Assembly: GCF_048771995.1 (NCBI RefSeq)
Contig: NC_133030.1
Span: forward strand, 36,049,501-36,113,500
DNA length: 64,000 nucleotides
Direction of reading: 5' to 3'
From: Taeniopygia guttata
Lineage: Eukaryota > Chordata > Aves > Passeriformes > Estrildidae
A model generated the notes under the pieces. That model was given only the letters and a program-made list of their open reading frames with translations, was not told the DNA's origin and did not search any database. Below, piece by piece: positions 14,353-24,432 of this stretch (the first letter of the stretch is position 1; every line of letters starts with the position of its first letter). A program made the translations under genes and the position numbers.

Positions 14353-14850
14353 TGTGTTGGTTTTGGCGGTGGTTGATTTCCTTGACAATGGTAATTATAT
14401 GGCTGTGTTTTGGATTTGTGCTAAACACAGGGTTGATAATTCAGAGATTTTTTTTTTTTTTATTATTGCTGAGCAGGGCTTAGAGCCAAGGCCTTTTCTG
14501 CTTCTCATACTGCCAGGCTGGTGAGGGGGCTGGGGGTGCATGGGAGGCTGGGAGGCACAGCTGGGACAGGTGACCCCAACTAAATAAAGGGACATTCCAG
14601 ACCATATAGTGTCACACTCAGAATATAAAGCCAGGGGAAGAAGGAGGACGGCAGGGACATTTGGAGTGATGGTGTATTAATTCATTTATTGCATTGCTTG
14701 TGTGCGTGGTTTTTACTTCATCTACTAAACTGTCTCTGTATCAACCCACATTTTTCTAACTTTTATTCTTCAGATTCTCTCCCAGTCTCATTGAAGGAGA
14801 ATTGAGTGGCTGCATAGTGCTTGGTTGCTAAGAGGGGTTAAAGAAAGACA
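14353..14850 (+). mobile_element. ERVL-like LTR, plus orientation
   Basis: Starts TGTGTTGGTTTTGGC and ends near GGGGTTAAAGAAAGACA. Landmarks in order are TGTTTTGGATTTGTGCTAAA, GTTGATAAT, TTGCTGAGCAGGGCTTAGAG, GGCCTTTTCTGCTTCTCA, a TATAAAG box at 14624-14630, ACTAAACTGTCTCTGTATCA and GCTTGGTTGCTAAG. These match, in the opposite orientation, the LTR at 23834-24432. A poly-T near 14447-14461 looks like a later expansion, and a stretch after the TATA box is missing compared with the relative. No target duplication is clear. Confidence 0.8.
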
Positions 14851-17800
14851 GAGAGAAGCATACTTTTGTATTCGATTTTTTTAACAAATCAAGAAAATTA
14901 GAAGTATTTCCATTATAATACTGAAATTTTCTATTAAGACTGGAGAAACTGGGGTTTATATTCTCAGATCTCAGTTCTATTCTGCTCCATTAATTTACTG
15001 CAAATTACTTACTTCCAGGGCTAATTTTATACCTATATGAAAGAAATCTGATGTTTCTCTCTGATTTCTTGCAGGGTGAAGCCCTCTATGTTTAAGGTAG
15101 TGTATCATTTATTACCCTGTATAAATGATACCTTGTATTTTTTATTACAGCTTCATCACAGACTTCGAAAAAAAAGCCTTTTGAAAGAGTAAAGAACACT
15201 TCAGCTGGTGATACAGCACTCTGAATGTTTGACTGCAAAATCTTATCCTAAATTTTTCAGACATGCTGAAACATCTTCACTACAAATTTGCCCTTGTGAT
15301 GGGAAGTATCCTCATTTCATGTGCAGTACATGCCTACATCTTCATCTACAAACAGCAACAATCTGCAGTCAATAAATAATGCAAGAGGAACTATTCAAAC
15401 ACCAAAGATCGTACTTCATGCTGGCCTTAGAAATCTTGACAGCTCAGCTGTGGAGCCACCCCTTAGGATGAGATACTTTCAAGTGAGCAACATGAAAAAA
15501 ACACGACACTGAATATTGAAGATTATTCAAAAGTGGGAACTAGGTAGGACAGTTGGGGTATTAAAGGAAGCTGTAGATAACCTTGCACATGTACTATGCT
15601 AGACAAAGGAACAGATTCTATGAAGCCTACCCAGTCAATGAATATAAACACATAACCTCTTTCTTCCCACCTCCCTCTCCTTTTTCAGTGCCATTGCAGA
15701 GATTGCCACCTAGAACAGACTTGGAAAAAAAAAAAAAAAGCAAACCAAAAAAAGGATTTAAATCTAACATCTTCTACGTTCGGATGATTAGCAAATAACT
15801 AACCATTAATGATGCTTTTGACAAGAATGGATGCCAAAAGTTGTGCAACCTTGCCTGGTAGATAAATGGTACCATTCTCAGCCATCTGTCTTACAAATGA
15901 TCCAATATCTATAGCTATTATTTCACTCAGACACTGGAAGCTCTGCAATTGTTCATGATCTCAATGAAGAATAATACCTGTCATGCAGTTTCATTGCTCT
16001 GACTTTTAACAGACCTGTTTTCAGCTTGTCTCAAATACTGAACAAGTGCACATGAGGAAGCACCAGAAAAGAACAGGTAAGATAAAAAACCAAGGGCACT
16101 CACATTTCTCTCTATGTAGGTTTAAAACACCTCAGAACTGTCCTGAAGAAAATTGCTGCTAAAATTGCAAATGGTTCTTTAACCATTTGTGAGAAAACAC
16201 CAAACATTCTGCTGATTTTGCTGGTATAGTTTTCTTCACAGAAGCAAGTAAGGGGCTGTGTTTTAAATCTGGAAAGAGTGCTGATATTTGAGGGATGTTA
16301 TTACCCTTTTAGCTACCAGGAACCTCTGAAACTTTGAAATATCAATTAGTATTTTGTTATATATCCATTTTCTACATTTCTAAAGCCACCTGACTTGCCT
16401 AGTTAACAAGGTTATTTTTCTACTCTGGATACTGAACACTGAAGATCTAATATAATACTATGCCTCTGTGTAACAGACCTTTACACTCAGTTTACCTTTG
16501 TTCAGTCACTGTAAAAATAAATAGTGAAATACTTTTTGAGCCTGTAATCCCATGTCAACCCCTGCCAAAGCTAGCCACCATCACTAAAAAATGTTGCCAC
16601 AATTTAGACTGCATGAGGTAACAGCAACAAAAAGACAGTAACAGCTCAAATAGAAAAAACATAAATGAAACAGACATTAAATACCATTCAGCACTTCCAG
16701 ATGATGCATAAAGCAGGCTGTAATGATGTGCTACGAAGTAGAAGCTGATGCTTTTAAATTATTAGGGAAGTTGCTGTTTACATAAATTCATATCATTACC
16801 CCAGTGGCAGTTGACCACTTCCATGAGGGATTAACTTTGAAATAAGAGAAAGCCATTTTTAATCTGAGACATTGCAATCCTTTCTGAGTATTGGACAGCA
16901 CTACTGCTCACTACCTTAAATAGTATGTATCTACATCTTCATAGCTACAACTTGTAGCTGAAGAACAATTTTCTCAGTCAAATGTTATCCCTTCAGGAAC
17001 ATACTAACATACTTAGGAAACCTAACATATTGAATCAGCAAACATCCTTGCTTGAGCTTCTTTCATGAATCAAAGATGACAAAAAAAGCCCTATCAACTT
17101 TTCCTTAATTTATACACGGCAACAAATAAGGCTGACGAGTTATGAAAATCGTAACATCAATTTAAAAAATGACATGGTGAAATTGATCTAAAAGAATGTT
17201 CAAAAATGAACCGAACATTTTGTCTGTCTACCCTATAGGATAAACATATAATAACAATAAAAAAGAACTGACAAATAGTTGTGTTCAATCTACAGGAAAA
17301 TGCTGTCCAGATAAAATTAGCTTTTGATCCATCAGAGATCTATTTCTTTCACTAAGAGGTTCATACAGGCTGGGCACTGGGGATGTATGGTACTCAACAT
17401 CTATGGATAACAAATTCAAGTTAAACTTACCTAGCAACTAGAGTAATTGAACATTTGACAGTACTTGCCAACAAGAAATTTTTGAGATTACGACCGCAGA
17501 GATCACAATTAAGCCTGAAAAGAGACATGGCAGCAAAGTCACTTCGTATTGGATATGGTTCTTGTGCAAGTAGACCTCATTTGAATCCAAGGGATTGTTT
17601 CTCTGTGTGTAGAAGAATTCTACCTTTATAGTTTTATTCTTATAGAGTAATTAAAATTGCTTGTGCTTTGATTAAAAAATTATCAATAAAATTAGATAAC
17701 CAAAAGAAGATATTAACAACTTGAAAATAAGCACTTCAAAAGAATGCAAAGTAAATTATCAGGATTCTTTTTAACCTACACAGCCTTTAGGTAGGGTTCT

Positions 17801-18361
17801 AACTTCAAGCTGTGGTAATTATTCTTTGGAATTTGCTTAGACAGGAAATGCTTTAACCTGGTTTCCACTACTTCTTTTAATTACAGTACACTAGAGAAAA
17901 ATTTTATCACTATAGCAGAAAATTTTTATTCAGTTTTGCTAAGATTCAATATAATTTTGCTAGAGTGAAATACAAAAACCTAACTCAAAAAACAATTGAT
18001 AGTTTGAGTAGAGAACTCACATAATCCAAAGACAGTTTTCATCACAGTAAAGTATTTAATGACAAAAATCAGGGTTTCCAGTAGTAAGTCAAGAGAGCAG
18101 ATCCCACTTTTTTTTTCTCTCCCCAGAATGGCACAAAATAATTTCTACATCTTTGAGAACTTCCAAGGAATTGGTTACAATAGATATCAGCAAATATTAC
18201 AATTCTGACAAATCATGGCAAAATCTACCTACCTTTAAGATCAGTTTTAAGAGCGCACATTTTTGTTAATATTTCACGCAATACACAACTTTTGCTAAAC
18301 ACAAAAGTAACCTTTTATGACAGAGTTTGCAGTACAGCAGTCAATTCTAACAATACATTTT
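14851..18361. other. Presumed intergenic sequence
   Basis: Apart from the exon-like stretch at 15.15-15.48 kb, about 3.5 kb of A+T-rich unique sequence downstream of STXBP6 with no recognised repeat. Confidence 0.55.
15151..15482 (+). pseudogene. Exon-like stretch with signal-anchor-like frame, frameshifted
   Basis: Two acceptor-like sites lie upstream (TTTTTTATTACAG ending at 15150 and AATTTTTCAG ending about 15260) and a GTGAGC donor-like site follows 15482. An ATG at 15264 opens a 38-residue frame: MLKHLHYKFALVMGSILIS, then CAVHAYIFIYKQQQSAVNK and a stop. Residues 9-29 are strongly hydrophobic after a short basic start, like the cytoplasmic tail and anchor of a type II Golgi enzyme. One base on, another frame is open through SINNARGTIQTPKIVLHAGL and the following residues to the donor-like site. 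A single indel could therefore have broken one longer coding exon. I do not recognise the family; it may be chance, a decayed gene, or a non-coding transcript's exon. Confidence 0.25.
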
Positions 18362-18367
18362 TTTATT
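18362..18367 (-). terminator. Candidate distal poly(A) signal of STXBP6
   Basis: AATAAA on the minus strand, followed within 100 bases by T- and GT-rich stretches. It is the farthest of three hexamers in the repeat-free block downstream of the stop codon. Confidence 0.3.
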
Positions 18368-18933
18368 CTGTTCAGAACTTTAAAAAGATAAAGAAACTAT
18401 TAATATTGTTACAATTTACAAATACATTCTTTCATATGAAACATTAACCTGAATCATAGTATATATTATGTACATGACTATCTAATAATACTAGGCTCTA
18501 TACACTACAAGCTAAGTTCCAGAAGGAAACTGCAATGCTCTAAGATTTACCTTTGGATAAACATTTATACACCTTGATTCTTTTTTCCTAAAAACTATGA
18601 AACCTTGTAGTTTAATGAACAGAAACAAAGTAAACAGACAAAACCACTTTTCCTTCATTCAGAAGACTTAGGTTACTCAAAGTTCCCACAGTAAATGGCT
18701 TTTGATGGTTGCATTAAAGTCCTGAGTTATGACAAAAACAATACATTTAACTGGAAGATAGGAAATAACCCAAAATGCTGAAAAACTCAGGTGGGACTAA
18801 ACCAATGTTTAAGTACAGTTCAGCTCAGAAGAGGTCTGGAACTTGGCAGTGCAATTATGATCTTGTCCTGTCCAGCTGATATTTATGTAAACATTGGAAA
18901 ATATATGCCTTTTTATCTAAATTTAGACAACTA

Positions 18934-18939
18934 TTTATT
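18934..18939 (-). terminator. Candidate middle poly(A) signal of STXBP6
   Basis: AATAAA on the minus strand about 2.1 kb after the stop codon. Listed for completeness; the hexamer is frequent by chance in A+T-rich DNA. Confidence 0.2.
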
Positions 18940-19983
18940 TTCAGGCTTATCTTACTTGGGTTTTAGACATTTCTTAATTATTTGAAAGCTTAGAGGACTG
19001 GCTTGATGACAGCACCTTCTCCTGAAAGACTTGAGGTTAGCAGCAGAATATAATTTTAAAAGAATGGAAAATATGACAAGAAGACAGCTATGTGGTCAAA
19101 AATGTACTTCCTGACTGATTTATAATCCATGTTAAAAAAAAAAATAGTCTAACATTTTGTATCTAGCAGAAGTTTAACTTCTGTTTAAAAAACAGATACT
19201 GTTTTCCTGGTTAACTGCAGAACTACCCAGTCATTACAATAGCATTCCAACATTTCCAGGACAAGCATTACTTACACATAACTCAGAGTGTTCAGAACTT
19301 GTGTTGTTAATGAACCTCTTCTGATTTATAACAGAAGTGGCCAAATTCCCTTTCAGTAGGTGCTAGATTTGGTAACTGTTGGAGTTGGTGCTAAATGATC
19401 CTATGGTACTAAACAAATGACCCATTCTCTCAACTCCCTGTGTGAAATTAAATAAAAAGCTTAATACAAAACTGTTTAAATTACAGGAAAAAAAAAATCC
19501 CAAAACCAAAACAGATGTTAAGTTGGAATGCAATCAGCTAACTAGACAGTGTCCTTATTTCAAATGAGAATACTTTCCAAAAGGCAAGCATCTTTTTACA
19601 AAATGGGAATTTCCATGAAATTTTAAGTTATTTCAGCTTGCAGTAAGTATTCTCAATTACTACAATAGCTTTTATCTCTCTTACAAGCACTGCTCTGAGA
19701 ATTTTAGACTGTTGTGTCATTAATAATGCAAAAATCATATTCTACAATGAATACAGTACATTCACATAATGCCAGCTTTTCTCTGGTAAGATGAGGGCAA
19801 AAATGAAGAGCAGGCATTTTCAGAAGATGAAGGCTGTACCTTCCGCAAGAATTTCTTTTCTAGCTTACTGGTTTAAAAAAAGAAAAAAAAGCAACCTCTT
19901 GTTTTTTTCCTTTTCAGTCTTGAAGCATATTAGACCATCTTATAAATGTTAAGGAAACAGCTGTGAAAGAAAAAGGTAACCTA

Positions 19984-19989
19984 TTTATT
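19984..19989 (-). terminator. Candidate proximal poly(A) signal of STXBP6
   Basis: AATAAA on the minus strand about 1.07 kb after the stop codon, followed by a TTTTTCTTTC stretch within 25 bases. Use would give a short 3' UTR form. Confidence 0.3.
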
Positions 19990-21055
19990 TTTGTAAGAGA
20001 AATACAGTGCATATATTGCATATAATGAATACAGATGAAGTAGTCATCCTTCCAGTGATAACATATTGAAAGCTGAGACTCAAACTAGAAGTTGATTCTA
20101 GTGTACCAAGACATGCTTTTTTGAAAGCCTCTATATTAAAAATCAGACAACTTGCTAACACAGAAGTCATTAAAATCAGACACATTTCTAAAGTGTTCCA
20201 AAAACTGTAGAATTTATGAAAAACAGATGTCTTGAAATTAGTGCACTCTCATCTTCCCAGGCCTTTGCATTCTCATTTTCATGGGCCTTTAGCCACACAG
20301 TTATAAAGAAATGCTATTTTACAACAAAACTGCTAAATTACAGATTGTGTTTGAGGCACAGCTATGTGCGTATAGATGTAAAAATGACTTTTTTCCTCTA
20401 TTTTGAAACCTCAGGCATACATTTGCTAGGTTTCAGTATACTATTCAAATAATCAGTCTGAAAGTGAACATAGGAACACGTAAAATACTGATATGAATGA
20501 AATTTAGATATGCACTTCTGAATGCTGGTGCACATGCAACGCTTTCCTACATTAGAAGAAACAATTTTTTTCTGTTTCCCAGGACAGTTTGTCCTCCGCT
20601 ATAGCACAACCCCAGATGTTTAATTGTAACATTCATTCACATTCTGCTGATGCTACATTAAATAAAGAAAATTATACCCCTTCTTTGGATTTTATTTCCA
20701 CATACATGTCCACAATCAGTTCAATCTTTTTTTTTTGTACAACCATGGAAGAATATTACTATTTTAATCCTGATCAGCTTGTCATTTGGTCCTTTTCAAT
20801 GTCTGCTTTCAAACTCCTGTAACAACTGAAATACAGGTAGAAAGTACCGCAGGACTGTGTAGCAATATTAAAAAAGAGGAACAAAAGGAAGTCAGAAAAG
20901 TAGAAACGCAACACTTTTTCCTGCACAGAAACTGAAAGAATGCATCTCCACTGAACGGGAAGGAAAAAGCACACAGAAGACTGACTCTCCTGTGAAAGTT
21001 GCTGATTGTAGCCTTTTCAGCTTCTCTTGAGAAGATTTCAGCTTTGGGCAGTATC

Positions 21056-21079
21056 TCAGCATTTGTGCTTCATGGCAAG
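21056..21079 (-). CDS. STXBP6: STXBP6 last coding segment (residues ~204-210 and stop)
   Basis: After an acceptor reading TTTTTCAG, the minus strand encodes LAMKHKC and then TGA at 21058-21056. This is the exact C-terminus I recall for amisyn, completing the last turn of the SNARE helix and ending in cysteine. Only 24 coding bases lie in this exon; the rest of it is 3' UTR. The frame continues in phase 0 from the lysine codon that ends the previous exon. Total length then comes to 210 residues if the missing upstream part has 51, as in mammals. Confidence 0.93.
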   Translation of the reverse strand, partial: LAMKHKC

Positions 21080-22245
21080 CTGAAAAAGAAAGAAAAAAAT
21101 TAATTAAGGAGATACCACTGAGAACAGCAGCTGTATCAACTTAATGTGGCTAGTCTGGATAAGAGTTTGTAAGACCAATTCCTCAAAAGATGCCTGAAAT
21201 CCACTAACTTCTTTGCACAGGGATATACAGTCATTCCCCTTCCTGGGACACACAGGCAAAGCCTCTCTCTGCCATGCTGAGGAGGCAGGATTTATCTGCT
21301 TTCCCAGCTATGTTTCCCAATGTTCCATTATTTTGCTATCTGTGAGGAAGGCTAGAGCAAGGCACCAGAAACAAAGACATGCTTAGATTAACAGTAATTT
21401 TGATCCAATGATTTTGATTATTAACTACAATCAGAAATCCCAGATTAGTAATTTAAAACACCTATTTAAGAGCTCTTACACTACATAATGATGAAAAATA
21501 AAGGACTGATTGCCTTCCCACCTCCGTGATTACCAATTATTTCCATTTCAAATAATTCAAAAATGCACTTAACTGGGAATGAGAGGGAGAAGAAAGAGAT
21601 GAAATGAGTTTAAACCTGTATAAAATGTGTAGACAAATGGACTTTGCAAACCAAGCTGAGAACTTAGGGTTAGGTTCCATATAATAAAAAATTGCTATCT
21701 GTAGATAATAGCATGCTAACAAAGCTGAGATATGAGTGAATCCTCTGGGAAATCACCTAGAAAACACAACTGGTAGGGGCAGTTAAAATTCACTTATTTG
21801 CTACCGGTGAAATTATGACCAATAAATGACTCAAACTAAATTGACATAAACCTTTGATACTCAAGGATATGGTTACAAATATGCTTTTTAAAGAAATTAA
21901 TATTTGTAGTGATATACTAGAATTGCATTTCAGCATGAAAGAACTTAAATCAACACTTTTCTTTCTTTCCTCAAACAGAATAGTTTTTTTTTAATTGTGT
22001 CCTTGGCAGGCGACTCTGAGAAGTTTTTATTATACAGAATTTATAAGTTTGAGATCCTGTGCAGTTACCAACAAATGGAAAGGATTTTTTAGAGGCAAAG
22101 GTGTCACAAAGAGGATTTGATACACACCCTGAGCTAAAGTCAAGCCTTTATACAACTAAGTATAGATACATGCTTTCATTCAACAAACTCGGACAGCCAA
22201 ATGTCTGACTTCAACTTACTGAGTCTTATCCTGCTGAAATCTTAC
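21080..22245 (-). other. STXBP6: STXBP6 last intron
   Basis: An intron of 1166 bases with a GTAAG donor and a TTTCAG acceptor, joining codons in phase 0. I see no repeat or reading frame of note in it. Confidence 0.9.
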
Positions 22246-22403
22246 CTTATGTGCAGTTTCTGCGAACTGCTGAGCACTGTTTTTCAGCTCCTCTGTCTTT
22301 TCTTCTGCACGACCTAGCCTTTCACCACGCTCATTCAAGGCCTGACTTGCCTTCTGTACTGCACTTGTCACACTGTCTGCTGCTGAATGGAGTATGCTGT
22401 TTC
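22246..22403 (-). CDS. STXBP6: STXBP6 coding exon, R-SNARE-like motif (residues ~151-203)
   Basis: The exon starts at 22403 after a TTGCAG acceptor with the two bases that complete a glycine codon, then encodes NSILHSAADSVTSAVQKA, SQALNERGERLGRAEEKTEE and LKNSAQQFAETAHK. It ends at a GTAAG donor. This is the tomosyn/VAMP-type R-SNARE coiled coil of amisyn. By alignment with VAMP2, the arginine in LNERGE is the ionic zero-layer arginine (about residue 176 if the protein has 210 residues), so the domain looks able to enter a four-helix SNARE bundle. No membrane anchor follows, consistent with an inhibitory soluble R-SNARE. The acceptor and first 17 bases of the exon are duplicated in tandem just upstream in the intron (see 22387-22565). 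Confidence 0.96.
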
Positions 22404-22565
22404 CTGCAACAGCAAAAGAAGCCATTAGAGCACTCAAGTATATACATACTTTGTATTAAATAAATACATAATAAATACATAATAAATATGGAGTATGCTG
22501 TTTCCTGCAACACCAAAAGAAGCCATTAAAGCACTCAAGTATGTACATGCTTTGTACTAAATACA
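22387..22565. repeat. Tandem duplication (period 101) over an exon edge and splice acceptor
   Basis: The block from 22387 to about 22464 recurs at 22488 to about 22565, shifted by exactly 101 bases. It contains the first 17 bases of the STXBP6 SNARE exon, its AG acceptor, its pyrimidine tract and about 60 bases of intron. Only about six substitutions separate the copies, so the event is fairly recent. The copies are joined by an A+T-rich spacer with a 12-base period (22461-22489). In transcript direction the extra copy lies upstream of the real acceptor. Confidence 0.9.
22505..22506 (-). promoter_or_regulatory. Duplicated (decoy) splice acceptor
   Basis: The extra copy keeps the TTGCAG acceptor and a pyrimidine-rich stretch before it. 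Splicing here would place the first exon base at 22504 and lengthen the exon by 101 bases. In the STXBP6 frame this reads NSILHIYYVF and reaches a TGA stop 23 complete codons after the junction, so the product would lack the SNARE motif. Whether it is ever used is unknown. Confidence 0.6.
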
Positions 22566-22599
22566 ATTAATTGAATTTTTAATGTTCTAGAGCTGGTGT

Positions 22600-23615
22600 G
22601 CTATCTGGACTGGGCTCACTTCACAATAATCTCTCTTGAGGTGGCTGTAGAGAGTGATGAACTCTCCTCTGAGCCTCCTCAAGGCTAAACAAGCCCAGCT
22701 CCCTCAGCTGTTCCTCAAAAGACAAGTTCTCTACATCTCTCACCAGCCTTGCTGCCCTTCACTGGACACACTCCAGGGCTTCAATGCCATTTTTAAAGTG
22801 AGGGACCCAAAACTGAATTGTGGCGCTCGAGGTGTGGCCGCCCCAGTGCTGAGCACAGAGGGACGGTCACTGTCCCGGTCCTGCTGGCCACACGATGCTG
22901 ACACGGCCCAGATGGCACCGGCCTGCTCGGCCACCTGGGCCAGCGCCGGCTCCCCTGAGCTGGGGCTGCCCTGCACCCCCAGGCCCCTTTTCTGCCGGGC
23001 AGCCGCTCCTGCCCCAGCCCGCGGCACTCCTGGGATCGCTGCGACCCAAGGGCAGCACCGGCACTCAGCCTTAGTGAGCCTCAGCTGCTGTCCTCAGTCT
23101 GAGCCCTGAGTCTGTCCCATCCCTCTGCAGAGCCTTCCTTCCCTCGAGAGGACAATACTCCCACCCATCTTAGTATCATCTCTAAACCTGCTAAGATTAG
23201 ATGTGCCCTCAATCCCCACATACATATCATCAGTAAAGATGTTAAACAGGACTGGCACTAAAACTGAGCCCTGGAAAACACTGCTAGCGACAGGTCGCCA
23301 AGCGGATTTAGTTCTATTCACCACAACTCTCTGAGCCCGGACAACCACCCACATTTTTATTCATCAAAGAGTCCACCCATCCAAGCCACAAGCAGCCAGC
23401 TTATCCAGGAGGATGCTGTGGTAGATAGTGTCAAGCACTCTACTGAGTCTAGAGAAACAGCATTCACAGCTTTCCCCTCATCTACTGAACAAGTCACTTT
23501 GTCATAGAAGGGTACCAGGGAAGTCGAGCAGCACCTTCCTTCCATAAATCGATGTTGGTTGGCCTTTATCTCCTGGCTGTCCTCATTTTTTTCCCACAGC
23601 ATTAAAACCAAATAT
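22600..23615 (-). mobile_element. CR1 LINE fragment with broken reverse transcriptase
   Basis: The minus strand contains CR1 reverse-transcriptase remnants: AQRVVVN, then [14 protein letters not shown], then [10 protein letters not shown], then RDDTKMGG, the last being a degraded form of the FADD catalytic stretch. Read on the plus strand it shows the familiar antisense CR1 blocks (clusters around CTGAGCCCTGG and GCACCCCCAGG). The middle part (22.8-23.05 kb) is unusually rich in G+C and CpG. The usual 3' tail of CR1 is not evident. It lies in the 16.4-kb STXBP6 intron in the same orientation as the gene, starting only about 35 bases from the duplicated acceptor block. Confidence 0.88.
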
Positions 23616-23833
23616 ATAATGCTCTTAAATGAATTATTCTGGTAAAGGTATGAAACAAATTCAAGCACTACAGCAAATCTACTGTTAAAGTCTGTTCTTA
23701 TTAACTTACAAAGACAAGTGAAAACAGACGCAAACACACTGTTTTTATCTGAGAAGTGTACCTACTTCAAAAATATTCTTGGGTTAAAAAGCAAACCCAA
23801 ACATTAATTTAAAGGGCAATTTTGCTACTAGTT

Positions 23834-24432
23834 TGTTGTAGTTTAGCCCCAGCCAGCAACCAAGCACCACACAGCCTCTTGTTCACTCTCCCACCAGCAG
23901 GACCAGGGAGAGAACTAGAAAGGCAAAAATTAGAAAACTGATGGGGTGAGATACAGACAGTTTAACAGAGAAAGCAAAAGCTATGCACTAAAGTAAAGTA
24001 AAACAAGGAGTTAATTCACTCCTTCCCATCGGCAGGCAGGGGTTCAGCCATCTCCAGGAGAGCAGGCACCCATCATACAGTAACAGCTCCTCATGAAAAC
24101 AAACGTGATTACCCCAAGCTTCCTCCCCTTCCTCCTTCTTCCTCTCACTTTATGTACTGAGCATGATGTCATATGGTCTGGAATATCCTTTTGGTCAGCT
24201 GTCCAAGCTGTGTCTCCTCCTCCCAACCTCCCATGCAGGACCAACTTCCTCACCAGCATGGCCAGTACAAAAAGCAGAGAAGGCCTTGGTTCTGTGCAAC
24301 TCAAGAGTTGCAAGACCAACTCAGCAATAACAAAAACATTTCCATGTTATCAACCCCATGTTCAGCACAAATCTATCACATTGCCCTGTACCAGTCACTG
24401 TGAAAAAAATTAACACAGCTGAAACTAGTACA
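23834..24432 (-). mobile_element. Endogenous retrovirus LTR (ERVL-like)
   Basis: On the minus strand the segment begins TGTACTAGTTTCAGCTG and ends with the complement of TGTTGTAGTTTAGCCCC, so it has TG...CA ends and imperfect inverted termini. Inside are the landmarks of a common avian LTR: GGCCTTTTCTGC-like, GATATTCCA-like and the TGACATCATGCTCAG block before a TATA-like stretch. No clear target duplication is visible. No coding retroviral sequence adjoins it, so it is a solitary LTR, about 599 bases long. The ERVL assignment is from memory of similar bird LTRs. Confidence 0.75.

Larger units (their letters stand above)
18362..21055 (-). other. STXBP6: Probable STXBP6 3' UTR
   Basis: The sequence after the stop codon stays A+T-rich and free of CR1 and LTR fragments for about 2.7 kb, while both sides of the gene carry many. 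Minus-strand AATAAA hexamers lie at 19984-19989, 18934-18939 and 18362-18367, each followed by T-rich sequence that could serve as a cleavage region. I take the farthest as the outer limit, because mammalian STXBP6 transcripts also have a 3' UTR of several kilobases. The actual end, and whether several sites are used, cannot be decided from sequence alone. Confidence 0.4.

Noticed and set aside
14174..14524. 116-codon plus-strand frame
   Set aside because: It runs into the LTR starting at 14353 and ends in LTR sequence; no independent support.
22867..23109. Several overlapping G+C-rich open frames on both strands
   Set aside because: They lie inside the CR1 copy at 22.6-23.6 kb; open frames there reflect few A+T-rich stop codons in CpG-rich repeat sequence.
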